Shown one piece after another: positions 8,170 through 16,339 of a stretch of DNA of 22,851 nt (its first letter is position 1; each line of letters begins with the position of its first letter). The notes under the pieces are model-generated. The model had not been told where the DNA came from, searched no databases, and was given only the letters and a program-made list of their open reading frames with translations. The translations under genes and the position numbers were made by a program. This DNA comes from Bacteroidota bacterium (GTDB lineage Bacteria > Spirochaetota > Spirochaetia > JABMQR01): contig JABMQR010000324.1 of assembly GCA_013202335.1 (NCBI GenBank), forward strand, positions 1-22,851, given 5' to 3'.

Positions 8170-8195
8170 TTAAGTAAAAAATAATTTTTACTTAA
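8170..8195. other. Perfect 11-bp stem-loop, AT-rich
   Basis: TTAAGTAAAAA (8170-8180) and TTTTTACTTAA (8185-8195) pair perfectly across the four-base loop ATAA. No gene end lies nearby on either strand, so a terminator role is not evident. It may be a mobile-element end or operator remnant. Confidence 0.5.
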
Positions 8196-8313
8196 GGGGC
8201 ACATTTGAAATAAGCATTTCAGTATAGCACAAATAATGCATTACGCACAGAGTGAATTTATCTTTGGATCCAGTGTTATATATCCCGGTTCCAGGGAATG
8301 GAATCGGTGTCTT

Positions 8314-8331
8314 GGAATCGGTACCGATTCC
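8314..8331. promoter_or_regulatory. 18-bp perfect palindrome, possible operator
   Basis: GGAATCGGTACCGATTCC is a perfect palindrome. An extra copy of the half-site GGAATCGGT lies just upstream (8300-8308). The palindrome ends five bases before similarity to the uroporphyrinogen-decarboxylase family begins at 8337. It could be an operator left from a lost promoter or a recombination site. Confidence 0.5.
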
Positions 8332-8336
8332 ACATA

Positions 8337-8606
8337 GTACAATGTTCCGCATCCGGAATGGATCCGGTTCATTTAAAAAAGGAGTACGGCGATTCTCTGG
8401 TCTTCTGGGGTGGTGGAGTTGATACACAAAAAACCCTGCCTTTCGGAACGTCCGAAGAGGTGCGCCGGCAGGTATTGGAACGGTGTGAAATTTTTTCCCA
8501 AGACGGCGGGTTTGTTTTTAATGCCATTCATAATGTGCAGGCTCGGACTCCCCTGGAAAACATTGTCGCTATGATCGATGCCGTACATGAGTTTAACGGG
8601 AGCTAA
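8337..8606 (+). pseudogene. C-terminal fragment of a uroporphyrinogen-decarboxylase-family (URO-D) protein
   Basis: About 89 codons ending in a normal stop. The reading VQCSASGMDPVHLKKEYGD, then FWGGGVDTQKTLPFG, then GGFVFNAIHNVQARTPLENI matches the C-terminal end of URO-D-like proteins, which include corrinoid and methyltransferase relatives of HemE. The full protein would need about 250 more residues upstream, and none can be read there: similarity stops at 8337, just after a palindrome. An ATG at 8298 opens the frame, but the residues between are not family-like and no Shine-Dalgarno is present. I therefore call it a truncated remnant. Some family members act in corrinoid methyl transfer, which may or may not relate to the nearby B12 operon. 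Confidence 0.75.
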
Positions 8607-8803
8607 GACCTTGAGTGAGAAGCACTCGGCAAATTCGTTGAACCGGTAGTTCTCCCTGGAAGGCAGTAGGCAGCTGCTGTCTTTAAGCATAGACAAACAA
8701 GCAAGTGAGCCAAAAGCTTAATAGTATGACACTAATATTGTTTCATCTAATTGATCAGAGAATTTAACAGCACTCATGGATAATGCCATCTGTAAGCTGG
8801 AAA

Positions 8804-9326
8804 TTAGGTAATAACATAATTAAGCTCTCTTGCTCGCTCAATGCTTGCAGAATTGCAGAAGCCTTTTACATCCTCATAATCACCTTCAAAGTTTCTCCAG
8901 TTATAGTGGGATTCAGTAACCTTTGAAATATCTTCTTTGGAAAACTCTTTTGTATGTTCTTCTATTTATGAGATATCCCAAGTTTCCAGCATCTATGAAC
9001 AGGATTTCATCAGTTCTATTCCACTGTCTGCCATTAGCCTTGTTTCGTCTGAGAAACAAGTGACTTGCAGGAATCTGGGTATTAAGAAATAGTTTTGCCG
9101 GGAGATTTACTATTCATTCTACTAATCGAGCTTCAATCAGTTTTTTTCTGAGATCTCCTTCTCCGGAAGTCTTTGAGGCTAAGAACCCTTTTGCCAAAAC
9201 AAACCCCACCTGTCCATAATGATTTATATGGTACATAAAATGCTGTATCCAAGCATAATTCGCATTCCCTGATGAGGGTGTACCGGGATCATATTGTTCC
9301 TTGTTCATAATATCAGATACTTTCAT
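8804..9326 (-). pseudogene. hsdM: Broken type I restriction-modification methylase subunit (hsdM remnant)
   Basis: Reading the minus strand, VSDIMNKEQYDP, GNANYAWIQHFMYHINHYGQ and VGFVLAKGFLASKTSGEGD are typical HsdM (N6-adenine methylase). An in-frame TGA at 9114-9116 interrupts LIEARLVE; the same frame then resumes as LPAKLFLNTQIPASHLFLRR and DEILFIDAGNLGYLINRRT. A frameshift near 8950-8957 moves the reading to TKEFSKEDISKVTESHYNWR and ends ELNYVIT at a stop, short of the normal C-terminus. Upstream, the catalytic NPPF segment is missing: the frame passes from FDS straight to MKVSDI. Neither hsdS nor hsdR is recognisable nearby. It cannot encode an active methylase. Confidence 0.85.
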
Positions 9327-9995
9327 ACTGTCAAATCATCTTTTCCCAAAACTTGATTCCCAATATTTGTAAAACGTTCCTGGCGGAATCATTGCCTCTA
9401 TGCCATGAAACGCACTTATGAAATTTATAGATTGGTAAGAAAGCCATTACTTGTGAAAAACCCGTTTGTCCCAGATCCATCAATCACCTCGCTCTACCAG
9501 AATTTACGAATGGTTGAATTATAAATAGCAATTCATATCAATAAAGAGACAATTTCAAAAATCCAAGAATAAAACTTCGTTTTATTCCGATTTTCTAAGA
9601 AATTACCTTTTGAAGTTTTCAATTTGAATGGCTGTTTTTCGGAGCCATTCTTTGGAGGCTTCCAGGCACCGGGATACCGGGAGATAATTTCTAACCGTTC
9701 TGCATTCTCGTAATGTTTGCCTCTGTATTTCCCCATAGTTTACTCTCTTCTTTGGGAGGAGTATCTGCTTTTTTATCATATTTGCCTTCTATGGGTATGG
9801 TTTGATGTGTACTGTAATTCTGAGATTTCTGCATTAAAATTACACCAAGGGATTCGAATGAACAACAGGAAGCAGAACTTGTTGATGCTATATTTCAGAA
9901 TTAACGTTTACTCAATAATTTGATCAATCACAGAAATTGTAACGAATATTAGCCAATTTACAGAATATTTTGCTTGACATATAAAATATTTTGGG
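9327..9995. other. Gene-poor stretch between the hsdM remnant and the lacI operon
   Basis: No gene I can identify. A 67-codon minus-strand ORF (9533-9736, beginning MGKYRGKHYENAERLEIISR) has a purine-rich stretch before its ATG. It resembles the start of a transposase helix-turn-helix region only loosely and then becomes low-complexity, so I treat it as a possible remnant. The stretch just upstream of the hsdM remnant also looks like decayed coding sequence, interrupted by stops. The right end holds the lacI promoter and two operator-like sites. Confidence 0.4.
9901..9910. promoter_or_regulatory. Upstream operator-like half palindrome for LacI-family repressor
   Basis: TTAACGTTTA differs by one base from the perfect palindrome TTAACGTTAA at 9996-10005 and is centred 95 bases upstream of it. 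An auxiliary operator allowing DNA looping is plausible. One mismatch in ten AT-rich bases is weak evidence. Confidence 0.35.
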
Positions 9996-10005
9996 TTAAC
10001 GTTAA
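9974..10005 (+). promoter_or_regulatory. lacI-operon promoter with overlapping LacI-type operator
   Basis: TTGACA at 9974-9979, a 17-base spacer and TAACGT at 9997-10002 as a weak -10. The perfect palindrome TTAACGTTAA (9996-10005) has the central CG usual for LacI-family operators and covers the -10, so autorepression is expected. Transcription would begin within a few bases of the ATG at 10010. Confidence 0.6.
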
Positions 10006-10009
10006 TCTC

Positions 10010-11020
10010 ATGAAGACAAAACTTAAGGATATTGCTGAAAAAACAGGTTTTTCAATTAATACTGTATCACGTGCACTTCGTGATGACACAAAAATAAGCA
10101 GCGATACAAGGGGCACTATTCAGAGGGTCAGTAAAGAGATGGGATATATCCCCAATTTTGTCGCGGGAAGTATGCGTTCAAATCGAACAAATATAATTGG
10201 TGTTATTTCCGCAGACTCATCCAATCCATTCTTTGCTGAGGTGTTACTTGGTATTGAAGATACTGCCCGTAAAAACAATTACCATATCCTTTTGATGAAT
10301 ACCGAAGAACGGGCTGAAAATGAAAGTGAAGCAATCATACTGCTTCAGGGGCGTCAAGTAGATGGTATAATTGTGATTCCAGTATTTCATGATAATAAAA
10401 ATTTACAAATGTATAAAAAATTGAAAATTCCTTACATTTTTGCAGGTAGAAGAATAGTTGGTATTCAGGATCATTCCATACTTCATGATGACATCAAGGG
10501 ATCACGGGAGGTGATCGAATATCTTCTTGGAAATGGTCACAAAAGAATTCTCTATCTCGTAGGACCTGAAAACATTAGTAATACAGTTGATAGACTTGAG
10601 GGTTTGATGCAGGCCTATAGGAATTCGGGTTTGGAAATTAATCAGGATCTTATAATACCCACTAAAGGGCACATAAATGGAGGCTATTCTTCTGTGAATG
10701 AAGCTCTTAATAAGGGGCTTGATTTTACTGCGGTAGCTTGTTTTAACGATCTGCTTGCCATGGGAGCACTTAAATCCTTACATGAGAATGGTCGCAGGGT
10801 TCCTGATGACGTGGAGGTTATTGGTTTTGACAATTTATATATGGCTCAGTTCATGCAGCCAAGACTGACTACGGTAGATGTACCAAAATATAAACTTGGG
10901 CAGATCGCAGTTGAGGAACTGCTTATGCATATAGAGGATGAAGATATTCCTTATAAGACCACAAATATGGACTCGCGGCTTATCTTCAGAGAAACAACAA
11001 GAAGTCCAAGGGTTTCTTGA
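10010..11020 (+). CDS. LacI-family transcriptional repressor of the adjacent sugar operon
   Basis: 336 residues. The N-terminal helix-turn-helix reads LKDIAEKTGFSINTVSRALR (about 5-24), followed by the hinge VAGSMRSNRTNIIGVI; the usual hinge leucine is methionine here. The rest is a periplasmic-binding-protein-like effector domain ending in the family segment DVEVIGFDN and TTVDVP. A start at 9974 would add 12 residues before the conserved MKTKLKDIAEKTG and would overlap the promoter, so 10010 is chosen, although no Shine-Dalgarno precedes it. It probably releases the operator when it binds the sugar brought in by the downstream transporter. The sugar is not readable from sequence. The binding-protein gene follows after 20 bases. 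Confidence 0.92.
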   Translation: MKTKLKDIAEKTGFSINTVSRALRDDTKISSDTRGTIQRVSKEMGYIPNFVAGSMRSNRTNIIGVISADSSNPFFAEVLLGIEDTARKNNYHILLMNTEERAENESEAIILLQGRQVDGIIVIPVFHDNKNLQMYKKLKIPYIFAGRRIVGIQDHSILHDDIKGSREVIEYLLGNGHKRILYLVGPENISNTVDRLEGLMQAYRNSGLEINQDLIIPTKGHINGGYSSVNEALNKGLDFTAVACFNDLLAMGALKSLHENGRRVPDDVEVIGFDNLYMAQFMQPRLTTVDVPKYKLGQIAVEELLMHIEDEDIPYKTTNMDSRLIFRETTRSPRVS

Positions 11021-11040
11021 AACAATTTTAGGAGGATCTC

Positions 11041-12336
11041 ATGAAAAAAAGAAAATTGAGTAAAGTTGGAATTTTTTTAATTATTCTTGCATTGCTCAGC
11101 ACGCCAGCAATTTTTGCAGGCGGCGAGAAAGAAGCTCCGTTAGGAGAAAAAAAGAGCGGGCCGGTTGAAATATCATTCTGGTCTCTCTTCACCGGTGGTG
11201 ATGGTGAATTTTTCGATGCCATGATAGAGGAATTCAACCGAACCCATGATGATATTATCATGAAAACGGATACTGTCAAGTTCACTGATTACTACACGAA
11301 GCTCACAATTGCTTTAACTTCAAAAAATGCTCCGGATGTGGTTGTTATGCACCGGGATCAGCTGCTGAATTATGTGCCTAAAGGTATGCTTGTACCGCTT
11401 AATGCCAAACTAGCAGAAATGAATGCACCTATGGATGATTTTGTACCTGCTGCATTGAAGGGCTGTCAGTTTGATGGTGAAACTTATGCTCTTCCTCTGG
11501 ATGTTCACGCTCTTATCATGTACTACAATAAAGATCTCTTCGCAAAGGCAGGAATAACAGAGGTTCCTCAGAGTTATGCTGAAGTCATACAGGCTGCAGA
11601 GATGATTCAAAAAAACACCGATGCTATTGGAATTGCTGCAGATAACACAACCGCAACATACAAAGCCTATACACTTACAAGATTGTTCATGTCCTTTCTC
11701 GAACAGCAGGATGTTAGCATTCTATCTGCAGATGCAACAAAAGCTACTTTTAATAATTCCGAAGGGAAAAAGGCTCTTAAAGGCCTTATAGATATGGTAA
11801 ACCTTTATGGTATAACACCTTCTGGAATGGACTATGATTCTTCAGTATCTTCCTTCAAGCTTGGAAATGCCGGTATGCATATAAATGGTGTATGGGCAAC
11901 TGGTGGATTCGAAAACCAGGAAGGATTAAAATTCGCAGCAGTGCCACTGCCTCCGATGTTCGGACAGCCGGCAGCATGGTCGGGATCTCATACACTCGCA
12001 ATACCTGTTCAATCAGAAATGAATAATGTGAAAGTAGAAGCAGCATTGACCTTTATGCTCTGGATGTCAGAGCATGGAGAGCTGTGGGCAAAGGCAGGTC
12101 ACATTCCTGTTCGAACATCTGTTACACAGAATCCCGATTTCATAAATCTCCCATACAGAGCAGATTATGCTGACGCAGCAAAATATTCTTTCCCAGCACC
12201 AAGAACTGCAGCATGGGGAGAAATATATGCAAGTGTATCAGATGCGCTTGAATTGGCGGTCGCAACAAATGCTGATGTAAAATCCACACTATCCAAGATG
12301 GAAGAAATGGTTAACAGCATAATTGCAACTTATTAG
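11041..12336 (+). CDS. Extracellular solute-binding protein of a sugar ABC importer
   Basis: 431 residues, family 1 (CUT1-type) sugar-binding protein. A signal peptide (basic MKKRKLSK, hydrophobic IFLIILALLS) ends near IFAGGEKEA, the cleavage style common in spirochaete binding proteins; there is no lipobox cysteine. The mature part has EISFWSLFTGGDGEFFDAMI and NAPDVVVMHRDQL, as expected for the family. It captures an oligosaccharide or sugar outside the inner membrane and delivers it to the permeases downstream. A strong AGGAGG lies seven bases before the ATG. The gap to the first permease holds a stable hairpin that probably keeps this gene more highly expressed than the permeases. Confidence 0.92.
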   Translation: MKKRKLSKVGIFLIILALLSTPAIFAGGEKEAPLGEKKSGPVEISFWSLFTGGDGEFFDAMIEEFNRTHDDIIMKTDTVKFTDYYTKLTIALTSKNAPDVVVMHRDQLLNYVPKGMLVPLNAKLAEMNAPMDDFVPAALKGCQFDGETYALPLDVHALIMYYNKDLFAKAGITEVPQSYAEVIQAAEMIQKNTDAIGIAADNTTATYKAYTLTRLFMSFLEQQDVSILSADATKATFNNSEGKKALKGLIDMVNLYGITPSGMDYDSSVSSFKLGNAGMHINGVWATGGFENQEGLKFAAVPLPPMFGQPAAWSGSHTLAIPVQSEMNNVKVEAALTFMLWMSEHGELWAKAGHIPVRTSVTQNPDFINLPYRADYADAAKYSFPAPRTAAWGEIYASVSDALELAVATNADVKSTLSKMEEMVNSIIATY

Positions 12337-12355
12337 GTTGTAAAGTTAAAAAAAG

Positions 12356-12377
12356 GGGGAGTCTGAAAAGGCTCCCC
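12356..12377 (+). terminator. Intercistronic hairpin after the binding-protein gene
   Basis: GGGGAGTC (12356-12363) pairs with GGCTCCCC (12370-12377) with one G-T wobble and a six-base loop; TTCTT follows. It is either a partial terminator or an RNA-stabilising hairpin between the abundant binding protein and the permeases, a common arrangement in ABC operons. Confidence 0.65.
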
Positions 12378-12411
12378 TTCTTGGAATGAATCATGCTAAG
12401 AAGGAATAACA

Positions 12412-13284
12412 ATGGCTATACCAGGAAATAAAGACCAGAGAGACGGATTTCTTTTTTCTCTTCCTTTTATTGCAGTATATATTCTCTTTATGGTCTTTCC
12501 CATTGGTTTTGGATTATTTATCAGTTTTTTTAAATGGGATATTCTGTCTGAAAAAATATTTGTTGGTATCGGAAACTATATCAACCTTTTTAAAGATGCT
12601 CTTTTTTATTCTTCCCTATGGCATACTATTCAATTTGTACTGATTACTACCCCCATCCTTCTTCTGTTAAGTTTTATGATGTCATTGTTGATTACATCAA
12701 AATCAGTATTAAGTAATGCGGCTGAGAATATCTTTTTCCTTCCATATATTTTATCCATAACTGTTATAGGGACTCTCTGGGCCTGGCTCTTTCAGAAAGA
12801 TTTTGGTGCATTAAATCAACTTATTTTACTGAAAGATGGAGAATATATCGGGTGGTTGACAGATCCCAGGATTGCCATCTGGTCTGTGTCTCTGGCGACT
12901 GTATGGTGGACAGCCGGCTTTAACATGGTTCTTTTTTCAGCTGGTATTAAACAAATATCAGTGGAAGTTTATGAATCTGCAAAAATAGATGGGGCGGGAT
13001 ATTTCCAGCGTCTTTTTAAGATTACAATACCGCTTCTGCATCCGACAATTGTGCTCGTTACCATTCTGCAGATAATTGCATCCTTCAAAGTCTTCGGACA
13101 AGTATATGTAATGACAGGTGGAGGACCCTATGGCAAGACACGTGTCCTTATTCAATATATCTATGAAACAGGGTTTTCATATTTTAAGATGGGTTATTCG
13201 GCTGCAATGGCATATATCCTGTTTGTATGTATCCTGATTGTTTCTATACTCCAATATGTACTTATGAGAAGAGGTGATAGATGA
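12412..13284 (+). CDS. Sugar ABC transporter permease, MalF/UgpA type
   Basis: 290 residues with about six membrane helices (the first around 15-40). The cytoplasmic EAA loop is clear: YESAKIDGAGYFQRLFKITI beginning at about residue 187, where the ATPase would dock. It forms a heterodimeric channel with the next gene product. AAGGA lies about eight bases before the ATG. Its end overlaps the next start by four bases (ATGA). No ATPase gene accompanies the operon, so a shared MsmX/UgpC-like ATPase encoded elsewhere must power it. Confidence 0.93.
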   Translation: MAIPGNKDQRDGFLFSLPFIAVYILFMVFPIGFGLFISFFKWDILSEKIFVGIGNYINLFKDALFYSSLWHTIQFVLITTPILLLLSFMMSLLITSKSVLSNAAENIFFLPYILSITVIGTLWAWLFQKDFGALNQLILLKDGEYIGWLTDPRIAIWSVSLATVWWTAGFNMVLFSAGIKQISVEVYESAKIDGAGYFQRLFKITIPLLHPTIVLVTILQIIASFKVFGQVYVMTGGGPYGKTRVLIQYIYETGFSYFKMGYSAAMAYILFVCILIVSILQYVLMRRGDR

Positions 13285-14090
13285 GAAAGAACCTTCTGAC
13301 TCTCTTTGGGATTATCCTCCTTCTTCTCTGGATGTTCCCTCTTATTTGGCTTGTAATCACATCTTTAAAGCTTGAAAAGGATGTAATTACAAATACATTC
13401 AAATTTTTCTCTGTTACACCTACTCTTGCCAATTACATAAAGGTTTTTTCATCTACATATATTTTAAGATGGCTTTGGAATTCAACTTTGATCTCAGTAA
13501 CAACAATGCTTATTACCCTTGTTCTGAATGCTCCAATTGCTTATGCTTTTGCACGAATTGATTTTCGGGGAAAGACTTTTCTCTTCTGGTTGGTTATGGC
13601 AGGAATGATGATTCCGTTTCAGGTTCTTGTAATACCTCTCTATCTCCAATTTAATACGTTTGGCATACTGAATACTCTTGCATCTGTTATTCTTCCGAGG
13701 CTCGCAATACCGATAGGAATTTTTATTCTTAAGCAGTTTTATGAAGGGATTCCTCTTTCCCTGGAAGAAGCAGCATTTATTGACGGTGCAGGACGTTTTA
13801 GAATCTTTGTAATGATTATCCTCCCCCTGGGAAAAGCAGCAATGGCAACAGTGATTATCCTTTCATTTATAACTGCATGGAATGATTTTCTCTGGCCTCT
13901 GATAGCTATTTCTGACACTGTAAAGTATACAATAACAGTTGGTATTGCTAATTTTCAGGGTACTCATGGCACAGAATATTCATTAATAATGGCAGGGGCT
14001 TTAATTGCATCTCTTCCACAATTCATTTTTTATGGTATTTTCAGGAAAAAAATAGTAGCTGGAATCGCAATGTCGGGAATCAAAGGATAA
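13281..14090 (+). CDS. Sugar ABC transporter permease, MalG/UgpE type
   Basis: 269 residues with about six membrane helices. The EAA motif reads LEEAAFIDGAGRFRIFVMII from about residue 161. The C-terminus ends GIAMSGIKG, close to the usual MalG ending. Partner of the preceding permease, with a four-base overlap and presumably coupled translation. Its last codons supply AAAGGA, the ribosome site for the following gene. Confidence 0.93.
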   Translation: MRKNLLTLFGIILLLLWMFPLIWLVITSLKLEKDVITNTFKFFSVTPTLANYIKVFSSTYILRWLWNSTLISVTTMLITLVLNAPIAYAFARIDFRGKTFLFWLVMAGMMIPFQVLVIPLYLQFNTFGILNTLASVILPRLAIPIGIFILKQFYEGIPLSLEEAAFIDGAGRFRIFVMIILPLGKAAMATVIILSFITAWNDFLWPLIAISDTVKYTITVGIANFQGTHGTEYSLIMAGALIASLPQFIFYGIFRKKIVAGIAMSGIKG

Positions 14091-14095
14091 AATTT

Positions 14096-16111
14096 ATGGG
14101 TCATATTAGGAAACTTAGTGAAAACAGGGTACAGATGACTGCAGGGAATGGTCTGGAGATTGTCCTGGCATATAAAGTTGTGTCGAACGGCAAAATATTT
14201 GATCCCTTCGCCTTGAAAATCGTTGGGGCAGAAGTGGAAGTTATGTTTGATGGTTGCACCTTGTGGGATCAGGTAACAGAAAATGCAGATAAATTTGTGT
14301 TCAACAGAAAATGGGAAATACATAAACCAGGATACTGGGCATTATATTTTGATGTGGAATCAGAACTTGCAGATGCGGAAGTTCTGAACCCTGCTATCAT
14401 GTATAACGGAAATAAATCAGGCAAAGGATTGTTCCCCAAAGGCGGCTTAAGTGTGGGGTGGTCCTTCAGAGAGGATAGAATGCCTGTTCCTTCATGCTCC
14501 ATGGTATACAATGGAGTATCCTGTATGATCCTTTTTACCGAACCTGCAGCTTCTGAAGAATATATCTCCAGCATCCTTAGCAAATCGAAATCCAATAATA
14601 TTTTACTTTCGATCAGGATACCAGCAGAGGAAACCCCCCTTGTCTTTAACGGGAAAACATCCGCCACAGAGAGCAAAAACCAGACTCCTGATTATTTAGT
14701 GGTCAGCAATTCTGATATTCCTTTTACATATAAGAGAAAATTCTATTTTAACGTAAACTCCAAGTCAGATTTCAATCTACCTCTTTTGAGTTACAGGTCC
14801 CTTGTAGAAGCCCTAGAATCCAAATGGGTAAATCCTTTACCAGACAGCAGTATTGACTGGACCGCGTTTGTAGGTCGGAAGTTAAAAAACCTCCTCTTTC
14901 TGGTTCAGAAAAATACAGATCCTTTACAAAGCTATTTTATAATGGGAAGAGGGAATGGAGATCATCAATCTGTCTATGAATTTACTGCAGGCTCCTTCCT
15001 TGTCAGAAGTCTGGATGGAGCATATTTATTGGCAAAAACCGGTTTGCTGACGGGTAGGAAGGATCTGCTTCTGAAAGCCAGGCAGATAGGCAACTTTTTT
15101 CTTGAGGGTAAACGTGATCATGGTCTTCATCTGGATAATTATGATTTAATAAAAGATGAATGGGGTGGATATCTGGGTGTAAGTGAAAATGAGGATTATA
15201 AGCTGATGTTTAACACCCGGGCCAATGGTGAGACGATGATAGGTTATATATGTCTCTATAAGCAATTGCTGGAAGCGGGAATTGATATACCCGAGTTCTT
15301 AAATATTGCAATCGAAAACGCTGAATTTTATCTTTCTCATCAGCTGGACAATGGAAGTTTCGGCAGATGGTGGGATGAACAGGGAAATGCTGTCAATGCC
15401 GATGGGACTAATGGTGCTCATATTGTATCATTTCTTCTGGAGCTTGAACCTTATTATTCCAAACCCGAAAGGATTGATCTGGCCATGGAGCGGGCAGCAG
15501 ATTATTATGGTGCATTGATTAAAAATGATGAATATTACGGTGATACTCTGGATGCTGATGCTTACGATAGGGAATCTGGACTTGTACTTCTGCAGATGTT
15601 TCTTGACTTATTTCAATATAAATCCAAACCAGAGTATTTAGAGTATGCAAAAAGAGTGGCAGATTTTTTACTAACCTGGATATGGCAGTACGATGTAGTG
15701 TTTCCCCAGAATACACCTTTATCCCAAAGATCTTTTCACACATCCGGGATGACTTCTGTTTCTGTTGCTCATCATCATCTGGATTTTTATGGCATGCAGA
15801 TAGGATATGACTTTCTGCGATTATGGAAGAATACTAATATCGACATATACATATCTATGGGCCTCAAGATGATTTATGCATGTCGCCAATTAGTTGCCAC
15901 AGCCGATGACCCTCTGGGACGAAGTGCTGAATACGAAGGCTGGCAACCGGAACAGATAAATCATACAGCCTGGGAATATTTCAATCGGACAGACCGTCAA
16001 AAAGGTCATTTTGATATCTGTATTTCATGGGTGACTATTCTGGAGCTTACAACCCTGTTTAAGTTAAAAGAGGAGTTCCCGGAGTATATAAATTTCGAAG
16101 TTCGGATATAG
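14096..16111 (+). CDS. Large carbohydrate-active-type protein, possible six-hairpin glycosidase
   Basis: 671 residues with no signal peptide, so probably cytoplasmic. The first 230 or so residues look beta-rich. From about 265 to 655 the sequence is helical with repeated hairpin-like units rich in aromatic and acidic residues (LKARQIGNFFLEGK, IAIENAEFYLSHQLDNGSFG, AMERAADYYGALI, YAKRVADFLLTWIWQYD). This pattern is usual for alpha/alpha-barrel glycosidases, lyases and epimerases. Candidate catalytic carboxylates lie in the DTLDADAYDRESG segment, but I cannot assign a family or name the residues. As the last gene of a LacI-controlled sugar-import operon it most likely acts on the imported saccharide. 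Start 14096 follows the permease stop by five bases, with AAGGA at proper spacing. No terminator is visible after the stop. Confidence 0.7.
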   Translation: MGHIRKLSENRVQMTAGNGLEIVLAYKVVSNGKIFDPFALKIVGAEVEVMFDGCTLWDQVTENADKFVFNRKWEIHKPGYWALYFDVESELADAEVLNPAIMYNGNKSGKGLFPKGGLSVGWSFREDRMPVPSCSMVYNGVSCMILFTEPAASEEYISSILSKSKSNNILLSIRIPAEETPLVFNGKTSATESKNQTPDYLVVSNSDIPFTYKRKFYFNVNSKSDFNLPLLSYRSLVEALESKWVNPLPDSSIDWTAFVGRKLKNLLFLVQKNTDPLQSYFIMGRGNGDHQSVYEFTAGSFLVRSLDGAYLLAKTGLLTGRKDLLLKARQIGNFFLEGKRDHGLHLDNYDLIKDEWGGYLGVSENEDYKLMFNTRANGETMIGYICLYKQLLEAGIDIPEFLNIAIENAEFYLSHQLDNGSFGRWWDEQGNAVNADGTNGAHIVSFLLELEPYYSKPERIDLAMERAADYYGALIKNDEYYGDTLDADAYDRESGLVLLQMFLDLFQYKSKPEYLEYAKRVADFLLTWIWQYDVVFPQNTPLSQRSFHTSGMTSVSVAHHHLDFYGMQIGYDFLRLWKNTNIDIYISMGLKMIYACRQLVATADDPLGRSAEYEGWQPEQINHTAWEYFNRTDRQKGHFDICISWVTILELTTLFKLKEEFPEYINFEVRI

Positions 16112-16249
16112 CTTTTGGTTTGTGATACAAATTGAGTATTTCTGAAACGTGGTGTAGTTGTTAATGCAGTTAAATCAGTATCGTCCCTAAAACATGCTGC
16201 TTTTCACTGCCTAAATAGGGCTTCCTGCCAAAATTGCCTTAAATATAAT

Positions 16250-16289
16250 TTTAAAAAACCCTAAATCGCATTTAAACGATCCAGGGTTT
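16250..16289 (-). terminator. Rho-independent terminator of the tRNA-Phe gene
   Basis: On the minus strand AAACCCT and AGGGTTT (16283-16289 with 16256-16262) enclose a second stem ATCG/CGAT, and a run of six T follows. It lies nine bases beyond the 3' end of the tRNA-Phe fragment, as expected for the original chromosomal tRNA 3' flank. Confidence 0.7.
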
Positions 16290-16297
16290 GTGTTATG

Positions 16298-16339
16298 TGC
16301 CGCCAAAGGGAATTGAACCCTTGACACGAGGATTTTCAG
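16298..16339 (-). pseudogene. 3' half of a tRNA-Phe gene (attachment-site scar)
   Basis: Read on the minus strand: anticodon loop CTGAAAA (GAA anticodon, 16333-16339), 3' anticodon arm TCCTC, variable loop GTGTC, T-arm AAGGG-TTCAATT-CCCTT, acceptor TGGCGGC and discriminator A. GTGTC and the GAA anticodon identify tRNA-Phe. The 5' arm GAGGA should lie at 16340-16344 but is absent, as are the D-arm and the 5' acceptor strand, so similarity stops exactly at the loop edge. CCA is not encoded. This is what integration of an element by a tyrosine recombinase acting in the anticodon loop leaves behind. Confidence 0.85.

Noticed and set aside
8373..8696. 107-codon minus-strand ORF
   Set aside because: It is antisense to the URO-D fragment, which has clear family similarity on the plus strand.
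8804..9326. Functional type I restriction-modification system
   Set aside because: The methylase has a stop, a frameshift and a missing catalytic motif, and no hsdS or hsdR is recognisable.
9717..9923. 68-codon plus-strand ORF, possible IS3-type transposase piece
   Set aside because: No transposase motif holds up in any frame; stops occur throughout.
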